DNA of 36,195 bases from JBDKGV01 sp039798005 (lineage in GTDB: Bacteria > Fibrobacterota > Fibrobacteria > UBA5070), in contig JBDKGV010000004.1 in assembly GCA_039798005.1 (NCBI GenBank), positions 1 to 36,195 of the forward strand, in the 5' to 3' direction. The notes below the pieces were generated by a model. It saw nothing but the letters and a program-made list of their open reading frames with translations, was not told where the DNA came from and did no database searches. Of this stretch, positions 15,456 to 22,872 are shown one piece after another (position 1 is the first letter of the stretch; each line of letters begins with the position of its first letter). The position numbers were made by a program, and so were the translations under genes.

Positions 15456-16643
15456 CTACAGCCGATGTTCGCTGAAGTTCATGCCGATGTCCTCCCCTTC
15501 GGAGCTTACGCGCAGGGATGTGAGCTTTCCGATGAGGATCCAGGTGAGGAAGCCGCCACCGACGGCGACCCCCATGCAAACGATGGCACCCAAGGCCTGG
15601 ACACCGAGCCAATCGACGCGGGAGGTCAGGGGCGAGGCGGCAAGCTTGGTGGCCAAGGCGGCCTTGGTGCAAAACAGGGGAGTGGCCAGGATGCCCAGGA
15701 GTCCGCATGCCCCGTGCACGGGCACGGCACCGACGGCATCGTCGATCTCGAAGCGCTCCAAGGCCCATGTGGCGGCGTGGACGGCGAGCCCGGCCAGGAT
15801 GCCAATGAGCGGTGCGGCTTGCAAGGGGACGAGATCAGCGCAGGCGGTGATGGCCACCAGGCCCCCGAGGGTTCCGTTCATGATGAGGCTCACGTCGGCG
15901 ATGCCTCGGGTGATCCAGATTGAGCTCATGGCGGTCATGCCGGCAAAGCATCCGGCGAGCAGGGTGTTGGCCACGATGGTCCCGGTCATGAGGCCGAAGG
16001 GTGCGCTGCCGCCGTTGAAGCCGATCCAGCCGAAGAACAGGATGAAGGTCCCGAGGGCGGAAAGGATCAGGTTTTCACCGGCCATGGGCTGAGTCTTGCC
16101 GTTGGCGAAGCGGCCTTTGCGGGGGCCGAGCAGGAGGATTCCGGCAAGTCCCACGCCGGCACCCATGATGTGGACGACCGACGAGCCGGCAAAGTCGTGA
16201 TAGCCCATGCGGGAAAGCCAACCGCCGCCCCACACCCAATGCCCGTAGAGTGGATAGAGAAGGCTTGCCATGACCGCCGAGGAAAGGAGGAAGGGCAGGA
16301 ACCTCAACCGCTCGGCGACGGCGCCGGACACGATGGTGGCTGCCGTGCCGCAGAAGACCATCTGGAAGAGGAATGGGAGGATGCGCTCGGGGCCCACATT
16401 CATCAGGGCGGGGGCATCGATTCCCAAGACCCCTTTCCACGAGACGCCGAACATCAGGGCGTAGCCGCAGGTGAAGAAGGCGCAGGTGGTGAGGATCTCC
16501 ACCACGAAATTCTTGATCGCCACGTTGAGGCTGTTCTTGGAGCGCACGGCCCCGGCTTCGAGGCAGAGGAACCCGGCTTGCATGAAAAGGACTAGGGCGA
16601 TGGAGACGAGAAGCCAGATGTCACGTGGATCAAGAATGGGCAT
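15456..16643 (-). CDS. amt: Ammonium transporter (Amt family)
   Basis: This is a 395-residue, eleven-helix membrane channel for ammonium/ammonia. Amt hallmarks are GFLCLEAGAVRSKN, GHWVWGGGWL, the signature DFAGSSVVHIMGAGVGLAG with the first pore His, GWIGFNGGS, and HGACGLLGIL with the second pore His, so both twin histidines are present. The C-terminal tail GEDIGMNFSEHRL matches the conserved regulatory tail that contacts neighbouring subunits. I prefer ATG 16643; a GTG at 16661 overlaps a possible sigma-54 -12 element. The Ser/Thr kinase follows in the same operon. No glnK/glnB gene is in view. Confidence 0.94.
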   Translation of the reverse strand: MPILDPRDIWLLVSIALVLFMQAGFLCLEAGAVRSKNSLNVAIKNFVVEILTTCAFFTCGYALMFGVSWKGVLGIDAPALMNVGPERILPFLFQMVFCGTAATIVSGAVAERLRFLPFLLSSAVMASLLYPLYGHWVWGGGWLSRMGYHDFAGSSVVHIMGAGVGLAGILLLGPRKGRFANGKTQPMAGENLILSALGTFILFFGWIGFNGGSAPFGLMTGTIVANTLLAGCFAGMTAMSSIWITRGIADVSLIMNGTLGGLVAITACADLVPLQAAPLIGILAGLAVHAATWALERFEIDDAVGAVPVHGACGLLGILATPLFCTKAALATKLAASPLTSRVDWLGVQALGAIVCMGVAVGGGFLTWILIGKLTSLRVSSEGEDIGMNFSEHRL

Positions 16644-16656
16644 GATGGCCCGATTC

Positions 16657-16673
16657 AGCACGGATCATGCCAG
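16657..16673 (-). promoter_or_regulatory. Possible sigma-54 (-24/-12) promoter of amt
   Basis: CTGGCATGATCCGTGCT on the minus strand keeps the invariant GG and GC at the correct spacing and matches 14 of 17 positions of the TTGGCACG-N4-TTGCW consensus. The start site would fall about 3 nt before ATG 16643. Nitrogen genes such as amt are often sigma-54 dependent. A chance match is possible. Confidence 0.3.
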
Positions 16674-16690
16674 TCGACAGGATCGTGCGA

Positions 16691-16703
16691 GACAGAATCT
16701 GTC
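16691..16703. repeat. Palindromic motif GACA-N5-TGTC, copy 5
   Basis: On the minus strand it reads TTTTGACAGATTCTGTC and lies about 50 bp upstream of the amt start. Confidence 0.7.
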
Positions 16704-16836
16704 AAAACTGAACGGGAGGCGAGTGCGGGGGAATGTTGACAAATGAAAACACTCCGAATGATGGATGTGCATATCCTGTAACTTGCCCATGCAGCATTCC
16801 GCGCAGGCCCAGGTGGCGGATGGGCTGCCGGTTGGG

Positions 16837-17622
16837 CTACTGGTCGATCGTCGCGCTCTGACCGGAGGGAGCGCGACTGGACAGCAGCGTGTCGGGTGCC
16901 AGGGGAATGCTTGCAAAGCGGGCATCCAAGCGCGTGACGCTGTCAGGAGCCACCACGATTCCCGTGTCCACGGTGGAGCGATTCCACACGTCGGTCAGGC
17001 GCAGGGACCAAGGGGCATCAGGAAGATTGCGTCCGACAAAGCGGTTGTGAGGGAGCCGGACCAGCGCAAGCCAACCGGTGTCGGTCTGGACTTCGACCCC
17101 GCGCAGGGGTACGGCATGATTGCGCACTTGCAGGGAGATTTGTCCGCGCGCACTTTTTCCTTTGCGGTGCAGGCTCATCTGGGTGTCACCCGGGCAGGCT
17201 GTGAATTTCCAGCTCACAAGCGCGCGGCCCATGCTCAAGGGGGCGACCTTGGCGAAGGCTTCCCGGGAAAGGTCCAGTCCGCCGGACGGGCAGCCGGGGC
17301 AGCGGTCGGTCACGCGGGCGATGACGGACCCGGACGGGCCGGTGGCCTCCACGCAACTGCCGCACAGCGCGGAGCGCGCGAACTGGTGCTTGCTGACCGC
17401 GGCCGTGAAGGTGTCGCCGGATGGCAGGGCGCAGGCGCCGGACCCGCGGTTGCGGTAGAAAGTGGATTTGCCCGAGTAGCTGCTTCCGGGTGCGAAGAAA
17501 TTCTCGGGCAAGGTGTCGGCGACGGGAGCCTTGGACTTTGCCGCCTTGGACTTGCGCGCGGAAGACTGCGTGGCTCCGAGAAGGCACAGCATGGCAACGG
17601 TGGTGGTCAGGAAACGACGCAT
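16837..17622 (-). CDS. Expansin-like secreted protein (double-psi beta-barrel + CBM63-like domain)
   Basis: This 261-residue protein has a signal peptide (residues 1-22) and a basic linker. Residues about 49-140 form a domain like the bacterial expansin D1: YSGKSTFYRN, CALPSGDTFTAAVSKHQFA, LCGSCVEATGPSGSV, VTDRCPGCPSGGLDLS and VSWKF. Asp106 and Asp117 match the conserved acidic residues of Bacillus EXLX1. Residues about 145-235 fit the D2 (CBM63) domain, with Trp184 and Phe195 as candidate cellulose-stacking aromatics. Bacterial expansins loosen cellulose-containing walls without hydrolysis. The gene is monocistronic, with a good promoter (GTGACA-17-TATGTT) whose -10 lies 8 nt from the ATG. 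Confidence 0.87.
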   Translation of the reverse strand: MRRFLTTTVAMLCLLGATQSSARKSKAAKSKAPVADTLPENFFAPGSSYSGKSTFYRNRGSGACALPSGDTFTAAVSKHQFARSALCGSCVEATGPSGSVIARVTDRCPGCPSGGLDLSREAFAKVAPLSMGRALVSWKFTACPGDTQMSLHRKGKSARGQISLQVRNHAVPLRGVEVQTDTGWLALVRLPHNRFVGRNLPDAPWSLRLTDVWNRSTVDTGIVVAPDSVTRLDARFASIPLAPDTLLSSRAPSGQSATIDQ

Positions 17623-17630
17623 CGCCTTTG

Positions 17631-17659
17631 AACATACTCGCCAGGACGGAAATTGTCAC
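17631..17659 (-). promoter_or_regulatory. Promoter of the expansin gene
   Basis: The minus strand reads GTGACA, 17 nt, TATGTT, then 8 nt to the ATG. The -35 overlaps a one-mismatch copy of the GACA-N5-TGTC palindrome (17645-17657), so a factor binding that motif would affect this promoter. The very short leader suggests leaderless or nearly leaderless translation. Confidence 0.5.
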
Positions 17660-17676
17660 ATGGGAGGGTGAAGGCA

Positions 17677-17752
17677 AGCGATGCGCTCACGCGCGCCAGG
17701 GATGCCGCTTCGCTGGACCATCGCCCACCCCTGCCCTCCCATCCGGGAGGGA
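17677..17752 (-). repeat. Dispersed mosaic repeat, hairpin module (inverted)
   Basis: It contains GCAAGCGATGCGCTC, GCGCCAGGGATGCC (17693-17706) and the hairpin CCCTCCC-atcc-GGGAGGG (17734-17751). It corresponds to the module at 12111-12194 in reverse orientation. Confidence 0.65.
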
Positions 17753-17775
17753 GAAAGCAAGCGACGCGCTCGCAC

Positions 17776-17910
17776 GCGCCAGGGATGCCGGCCGGTAGGC
17801 CCAAGACCCCGCAGCCCATTCCGTACAGACGCCCCGCCGGGGCGTCTCCGCCATTGAGGGCTGCGGAGGCTTGGCAGGCAGCCCGGTGACGCCGCAGGCG
17901 GCGGGCGCCC
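17776..17910 (-). repeat. Dispersed mosaic repeat, copy C (inverted)
   Basis: Read on the minus strand it has GGGCGCC, GGGCTGCCTGCCAAGCCTCC, a 45-bp insertion with the hairpin GACGCCCC-ggc-GGGGCGTC, GGGGTCTTGGGCC and CCGGCATCCCTGGCGC. The blocks are in the same order as copies A and D. Together with the preceding module it fills the 345-bp gap between the expansin and glgE genes; no gene is seen there. Confidence 0.75.
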
Positions 17911-17911
17911 G

Positions 17912-17940
17912 AAAAAAAAGGCCCCCGCATCGCGGGAGCC
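17912..17940 (-). terminator. Rho-independent terminator of glgE
   Basis: On the minus strand GGCTCCCGC-gat-GCGGGGGCC forms a 9-bp stem followed by eight T residues. It lies 28 bp after the glgE stop and is the most classical terminator in the window. Confidence 0.9.
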
Positions 17941-17954
17941 TCGAGCAAATCGAT

Positions 17955-17967
17955 GACAGATCTTGTC
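17955..17967. repeat. Palindromic motif GACA-N5-TGTC, copy 6
   Basis: GACAGATCTTGTC lies immediately after the glgE stop codon, between the stop and the terminator stem. Confidence 0.7.
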
Positions 17968-19833
17968 TTATCCGATCTTGAGCACGTGGGCCGGGCAGAC
18001 GGTGGGATCCAGACGCACGTAGTTGGAGCCCGCGTTCCAGACCCACACCTGGCGCGTGACGAGATCCGTCACATGGTACGGTGCGGATTCGATGCCGAAG
18101 GTCGTCCACGGAACGTCCACAAAGCCCTCCGCCACGCGGGTCGGGTCGCAGTTCACCACGCACAGGAGCTTGTCGCCGTCGAGCACCTTGGTGAAGGCCA
18201 GGATCTGGGGGTCGCTGCAATCCAGGAAGGTGATGTTGTCGTATTCCTGAAGCGCGGGATGCGTGTTGCGCAGCTCGTTGAGCAGGCGGATCCAGTCCTT
18301 GATGTGGCCGGGACGGTTCCAGTCCCAGGTCTTGTACTGGTACTTCTCGGAGTCGAGGTATTCTTCCTTGCCCGGGACCGGAGTCGCCTCGCACAGCTCC
18401 CAACTGTTGTAGATGCCGTAACTGGGAAGGAGCAGGGCGGCAAGCGCGGTGCGCACCAGGAAGGCCGGACGCCCGTGGTCCTGGCAGTGGTGGGGATTGA
18501 TGTCGGGGGTGTTGGTGAAGAAGTTGCCGCGCATGTAGTCGCTGACGGGTTTTGTCGTGAGCTCGGTCACGTACTCGCGAAGCTCCGCCGCCGACTCGCG
18601 CCACACGAAGTAGGTGTAGCTCTGGTTGAAGCCGAGCTTGGCCAGGTGCTTCATCACCTTGGGGCGCGTGAAGGCCTCGGCCAGGAACACGGCGTCGGGG
18701 CAGCGGCGCTTGACTTCCCGGATCAGCCATTGCCAGAAGGCGAAGGGCTTGGTGTGGGGGTTGTCGATGCGGAAGATGCGGATGCCCTTGGAGATCCAGA
18801 AGAGATGCAGGCGCAGGAACTCGCGCCACATCTCGTTGTTGTTCTCGCAGAAGTAGTGGAAGGCGTAGATGTCCTCGTACTTCTTGGGGGGATTCTCGGC
18901 GTACTTGATGGTGCCGTCGGCCTCGCGCCAGAACCAGTCGGGATGGTCCTTGGCGTAGGGATGGTCGGGACTTGCGTTCAGGGCGATGTCCAGGGCCACG
19001 CGCATGCCGTGCTTCTCGCAGGCCGCGATGAAGCGCTCGAAATCCTCCATGGTGCCGAGCTCGGGGTCGACGGCATCGTGTCCGCCGTCTTCCGATCCGA
19101 TGGCGTACGGGCAGCCGGGCTCGCCGGGCTGGCTCTTGACGTTGTTGTTCTTGCCCTTCCGGTTGGTCTTGCCGATCGGGTGCACGGGGGGCACGTACAG
19201 GACGTTGAATCCCATCGACTCGATCTCGGGGAGACGCGCGATGCAGTCGTCCCAGGAGGCGGACTTGGCGGGGTCGGTACCCTGGCTGCGCGGCCACATG
19301 GTGTACCACGATCCGAAGCGGGCGATGACCGGGTCGACGATCAGGTCGTAGACGCCGGAGACGCCCTCGGCGCCGGTCTGGATGTCGGTGCCGCCGATGC
19401 GGAACTCGAACAGGCCCGGCTCGGTCAGAGGACAGGAACCGCCCCAGCGGTCGTTCTCGAGGAAGGACAGAGGGTGACGGACCCATTCCCCGCCATCGAG
19501 GCGGATCTCGAACCAGGTGGTGAACTTCTCGTGGAAGTGGCGCAGCACGTCGGCGCGAACCTCCAGGATGTCGCCGACCTCGCGCTTGGAGGCGAAGAGA
19601 CCTTGGTCGACGGTCGGCTCGATGTTTTCAAAGACGAACAGCGCCTCGGCACCCGGCACGGGAGCGGTGATCCCGATCTCGATACCCGCGGGCTTGGAGG
19701 ATTTGACGGAAATTGTCTTCGATGCCTCGACGGGAGCCGTGACGACGGCCCGTGCCTTGGCCGAGGAGACGGCCTTGGATGTGGTCTCGGCAGGAACCTT
19801 GGTTGCCGCAGCTGTGGGAGCAGTCTTCTTCAT
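17968..19833 (-). CDS. glgE: Alpha-1,4-glucan:maltose-1-phosphate maltosyltransferase GlgE
   Basis: This 621-residue GH13_3 enzyme extends alpha-glucans from maltose-1-phosphate. Diagnostic GlgE motifs are VPPVHPIGKTNRKGKNNN, IALNASPDHPY, FRIDNPHTKP with nucleophile Asp357, and FLAEAFTRP with acid/base Glu386. An N-terminal beta domain (about 50-170) precedes the barrel, as in other GlgE proteins. The first 50 residues form an unusual Lys/Ala/Thr/Pro-rich tail absent from most homologues and reminiscent of the basic protein near dnaA. The start follows GGAAGATCC. The gene lies downstream of a hybrid histidine kinase on the same strand (99-bp gap). No treS, pep2/mak or glgB is in view, so the maltose-1-phosphate source is elsewhere. 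Confidence 0.95.
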   Translation of the reverse strand: MKKTAPTAAATKVPAETTSKAVSSAKARAVVTAPVEASKTISVKSSKPAGIEIGITAPVPGAEALFVFENIEPTVDQGLFASKREVGDILEVRADVLRHFHEKFTTWFEIRLDGGEWVRHPLSFLENDRWGGSCPLTEPGLFEFRIGGTDIQTGAEGVSGVYDLIVDPVIARFGSWYTMWPRSQGTDPAKSASWDDCIARLPEIESMGFNVLYVPPVHPIGKTNRKGKNNNVKSQPGEPGCPYAIGSEDGGHDAVDPELGTMEDFERFIAACEKHGMRVALDIALNASPDHPYAKDHPDWFWREADGTIKYAENPPKKYEDIYAFHYFCENNNEMWREFLRLHLFWISKGIRIFRIDNPHTKPFAFWQWLIREVKRRCPDAVFLAEAFTRPKVMKHLAKLGFNQSYTYFVWRESAAELREYVTELTTKPVSDYMRGNFFTNTPDINPHHCQDHGRPAFLVRTALAALLLPSYGIYNSWELCEATPVPGKEEYLDSEKYQYKTWDWNRPGHIKDWIRLLNELRNTHPALQEYDNITFLDCSDPQILAFTKVLDGDKLLCVVNCDPTRVAEGFVDVPWTTFGIESAPYHVTDLVTRQVWVWNAGSNYVRLDPTVCPAHVLKIG

Positions 19834-19932
19834 GGATCTTCCTTCTTGGCCCGCACGGCATCGGCGGGTTTTGGCCTCGAACGAGCAGTCTTGTCACGGG
19901 AATCTAGTGTTTTCGCGATCCGTTCCGGGAAA

Positions 19933-21822
19933 TCAGGCGGACTCGCGGACCCGTCCCCGCCAATTCGATACGAATTCGCGAAGTTGGGCGGCACGGTAAG
20001 GCTTGACCAGGATGTCGTCCATCCCGGCATGGACGCATTCGTCCTGGGTCTCCTTGGTGGCGCTTGCCGTCAAGGCGATGACGGGGACGCAGGATGCGGC
20101 GCCGTGCCTGGGGTCGGACTCCGAGCGCCAGGAACGCAGGATGCGCGTGGCTTCAAACCCGTCCATCTCCGGCATCTGGCAGTCCATCAGGACCAGATCG
20201 AAGGGCTGACGCCCCAGGAGATTCAAGGCCTGCCGTCCGTCCTCGGCCTCGCTGACGGTGCAGCCTTCCCGCTTGAGGATCCCGCTTGCGACCTTCCGGT
20301 TGGTCGCGTTGTCGTCCACCAGCAGGATCCGGGTCCCGGACAGGTCGCGTTGCGTCGGGAGGATGGTCGTGGTGGAGTCCTCTCCGCCGGTCGCTGAAGG
20401 GCGGGGCAGGACCAGCGGAAGATGGATGGAGATGCCGGTGCCTTGGCCGACCAGGCTTGCCGCCTCCATGCGGCCACCCATGGCGACGGCCAGCATGTGC
20501 GAGATGGAGAGGCCCAGTCCGGTGCCGCCGAAGCGCCTTGCGATGCTCTCGTCGGCCTGGCGGAACCGTTCGAAGACGTGCCGGAGCGCCTCGGGCGACA
20601 TGCCCATTCCCGTGTCCTTGACAAGGAAGGACAGCGTCCGGGACTGCGGTGGGCCTGCGGACTCCACGGCCAGCAGCACTTCGCCCCTTTCGGTGAACTT
20701 GATCGCGTTGCCCAGCAGGTTCGTCAGGATCTGCCGCAGGCGCAATCCGTCGGCGACGACGTGCTCGGGAAGGCCTTCTCCGTACCACACGCGCAACTCG
20801 AGATCCTTGGATCCGGTCATGAGCCTCAAGGGCTCGGTGAGGCTTGCGACGAAGGACTTCAGGTGCAGGGTCTCCGGGTGGAGCTCGATCTCGCCCGCCT
20901 CGATCTTCGAGTAGTCCAGGATGCCTTCGATGACCCCCAGGAGATGGGAACCGGAATCGGCGATGGTGCGCACGCGTTCCTGCTGCTCGCAAGGCAGTCC
21001 GGCCTCCATGACGAGGTCCGTCATGCCGATGATGCCGTGGAGCGGTGTGCGGATCTCGTGGCTCATGTTGGCGAGGAAGGCGCTCTTGGCCCGGTTGGCG
21101 CCCTCGGCGAGATGGCGGGCCGACTCGAGCTCGCGGGTGCGTTCGGCGACCATGGCCTCGAGGCCCTCCTTGAGCTCCCGGTTCGTGTCCAGTTCCTGCT
21201 GGACGCGGGAAAGGGCGCGATCCACGATGGTGATGAATCCCCAGGAGATGGCCCAGATCAGGGTGGCGGCGATCATCATCTCGTGATAGCGTTCGGAGTA
21301 GGTGAGAACGATGAGAGGTGGAGTCTCGGGGCTCACGAAGAACCGGACCACGAGGGGCAGGGCGATCTGGCTCATCCCGGTCAGGTGGAAGATGGAGCGG
21401 CGGGCGAAGATGGCCGCGGAAAGGACGATGGCCGAGGAGTACAGGCCGAATCCCAGGAAGAATCCGGGAAGCCGCCCGTTGTGGACCACGGCGAGCGCGC
21501 CGAGGCTCTGGCTCGCCACGATCACCGCGATCATCAGGTCCACCGTATGCATCCTGTTGCCGCGCAGCAGGTGGGCCAGGGTCAGTGCGATGGCAAGGAG
21601 CATGGGAAGATTGGTCGCCAGTTGCAAGGCGGTGCCGTTGGGCGAGATCAGCGTTCCATGGAGGATCAGGCCTGCCAGCGAGACCATGGAGGCGATGCAG
21701 ATCCATGCCAAGGCCAAGGCCTTTTGCTGCTGCAGAAAGCCGGCATGGGCATACCTGCCACGGACATATTGGTTGAATGCGGAAATCATGGCAGTGTGGA
21801 TCCTCAGGCTCCTGTCGTCCAT
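19933..21822 (-). CDS. Hybrid sensor histidine kinase/response regulator
   Basis: This 629-residue inner-membrane protein has about six helices (residues 35-200) with no large periplasmic domain, then a coiled linker, HisKA with His255 (SHEIRTPLHG), HATPase_c with N-box NLLGNAIKFT, DTGMGMS and FGGTGLGLSIS, and a C-terminal receiver with acidic DD at 503-504, Asp547 (VLMDCQMPEMDG) and Lys in ILVKPY. The layout resembles the 7TM-type or orphan hybrid kinases that pass phosphate to a separate Hpt protein; no partner gene is adjacent. Two starts are possible, ATG 21822 and ATG 21789; neither has a good ribosome binding site. glgE lies downstream on the same strand. Confidence 0.93.
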   Translation of the reverse strand: MDDRSLRIHTAMISAFNQYVRGRYAHAGFLQQQKALALAWICIASMVSLAGLILHGTLISPNGTALQLATNLPMLLAIALTLAHLLRGNRMHTVDLMIAVIVASQSLGALAVVHNGRLPGFFLGFGLYSSAIVLSAAIFARRSIFHLTGMSQIALPLVVRFFVSPETPPLIVLTYSERYHEMMIAATLIWAISWGFITIVDRALSRVQQELDTNRELKEGLEAMVAERTRELESARHLAEGANRAKSAFLANMSHEIRTPLHGIIGMTDLVMEAGLPCEQQERVRTIADSGSHLLGVIEGILDYSKIEAGEIELHPETLHLKSFVASLTEPLRLMTGSKDLELRVWYGEGLPEHVVADGLRLRQILTNLLGNAIKFTERGEVLLAVESAGPPQSRTLSFLVKDTGMGMSPEALRHVFERFRQADESIARRFGGTGLGLSISHMLAVAMGGRMEAASLVGQGTGISIHLPLVLPRPSATGGEDSTTTILPTQRDLSGTRILLVDDNATNRKVASGILKREGCTVSEAEDGRQALNLLGRQPFDLVLMDCQMPEMDGFEATRILRSWRSESDPRHGAASCVPVIALTASATKETQDECVHAGMDDILVKPYRAAQLREFVSNWRGRVRESA

Positions 21823-22005
21823 TCTAGCAATCCGGCGTATCGCAACGCCAGCATTCGGACAGGGAGATCGTGCATGACGGTTCCGGTCAGGTCCACGGGC
21901 AACCGAAGGCGCTTTCCGCTCCCGGCGGATCCTCGTCTGGCCATCACCGGTGCCGGGACCGGGGCGATGGCATCCATGTCCTACGGATCATGCACAATGG
22001 TCGAC

Positions 22006-22034
22006 TTGCATCGGGTCGAAAATCAGCGTAAATA
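22006..22034 (+). promoter_or_regulatory. Promoter of the TIGR02147 regulator gene
   Basis: TTGCAT (22006-22011), a 17-nt spacer, then TAAATA (22029-22034). The ATG follows 7 nt later, so transcription would begin at or next to the start codon. The rest of the 219-bp spacer from 21823 shows nothing else I can name. Confidence 0.45.
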
Positions 22035-22041
22035 TTGGCCT

Positions 22042-22872
22042 ATGGAACAGTCAATGATCTACGAATTTACGGACTTCCGTGCTTGGCTTGCCCAATGGCA
22101 TGCGGTCCGGCAGGCAAGCGACCCCAGCTTCACCCGCACCGAGGTCTCGCACCGGCTGGGCCTGCCCAAGACGCGCGGGTACTTCTCCGATGTGATCTCG
22201 GGGAAGCGGGTCACGGACACCTTCGTGGAGCGCTTCTGCGAGCTGCTGGATTTGCCGCGCGCCGAGGAACGCTACTTCCGGACCCTCGTGCGCTTCGACC
22301 AGGCGGAGACCCCGGAAGAAAAGGAGCTCGCCCTCGAGCAGATGATCTCGCTGAACCGGGCACCGGCCACGGAACTCGCCTCGGCCGACTGGCGCTACTA
22401 CCGCGACTGGCGGCATGGAGCTCTGCGTGCCCTGCTGGAGACCGGTGAGCACGACGAGGAATCCCTGCCCAAGGGCGCCGCCAAGCTCCATGCCACCTTC
22501 ACGCCCGGCCAGGTGCGGGAGTCGCTCTCCTTGCTTCTCGAGCTTGGCTTGGTGAAGAAGTCGGGCAGCCACCTCAAGCCGACGGGAAAGACCTTGGCCT
22601 CCCCGCTCTGGGGACGCGACGAGGTCTTCCGGCTGCTCCAGGCGCAACAGCTTGATTTGGTCCGGCAGGCGTTGCTCCATCCCGGCGACGGGACCCGTGC
22701 GATCGCCACCAACCTGGTCTCCGTCTCGGCCGGAGGCCAAGACAGAATCCGTCAAATTATCGAACGGTGCCGCGCCGAGATCCGCGCCGTCGTCCATCGC
22801 GACGACGAGCCGGCCGACCGCATCCTCCTCCTCGCCAACGTCCTCCTTCCTCTCCATGAGGCCCGTCCATGA
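22042..22872 (+). CDS. TIGR02147-family (DUF4423-type) putative regulator
   Basis: This 276-residue protein matches the TIGR02147 family, first defined as a paralogous family in Fibrobacter succinogenes. The N-terminal part opens with YEFTDFRAWLAQWHAVRQ, continues with a helix-turn-helix-like block (FTRTEVSHRLGLPKTRGYFS, then GKRVTDTFVERFCELLDLP) and the family signature EERYFRTLVRFDQAETPEEK. The C-terminal half, including RESLSLLLELGLVKKSG, looks like a winged-helix DUF4423 module. Function is not established, but a DNA-binding regulator is the best reading. The ATG at 22042 follows a -10-like TAAATA by 7 nt; upstream codons are an antisense shadow of the kinase gene. Its stop overlaps the next ATG as ATGA, tying it to a lipoprotein. 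Confidence 0.85.
   Translation: MEQSMIYEFTDFRAWLAQWHAVRQASDPSFTRTEVSHRLGLPKTRGYFSDVISGKRVTDTFVERFCELLDLPRAEERYFRTLVRFDQAETPEEKELALEQMISLNRAPATELASADWRYYRDWRHGALRALLETGEHDEESLPKGAAKLHATFTPGQVRESLSLLLELGLVKKSGSHLKPTGKTLASPLWGRDEVFRLLQAQQLDLVRQALLHPGDGTRAIATNLVSVSAGGQDRIRQIIERCRAEIRAVVHRDDEPADRILLLANVLLPLHEARP

Noticed and set aside
16691..16703. GACA-N5-TGTC as a LexA/SOS box
   Set aside because: The Fibrobacter LexA site described in the literature has a different core (TGCCC-N4-GTGCA), and the genes near these sites are not SOS genes.
20422..22041. Long upstream extension of the TIGR02147 reading frame
   Set aside because: It is antisense to the histidine kinase and has no family features; the conserved protein begins at 22042.
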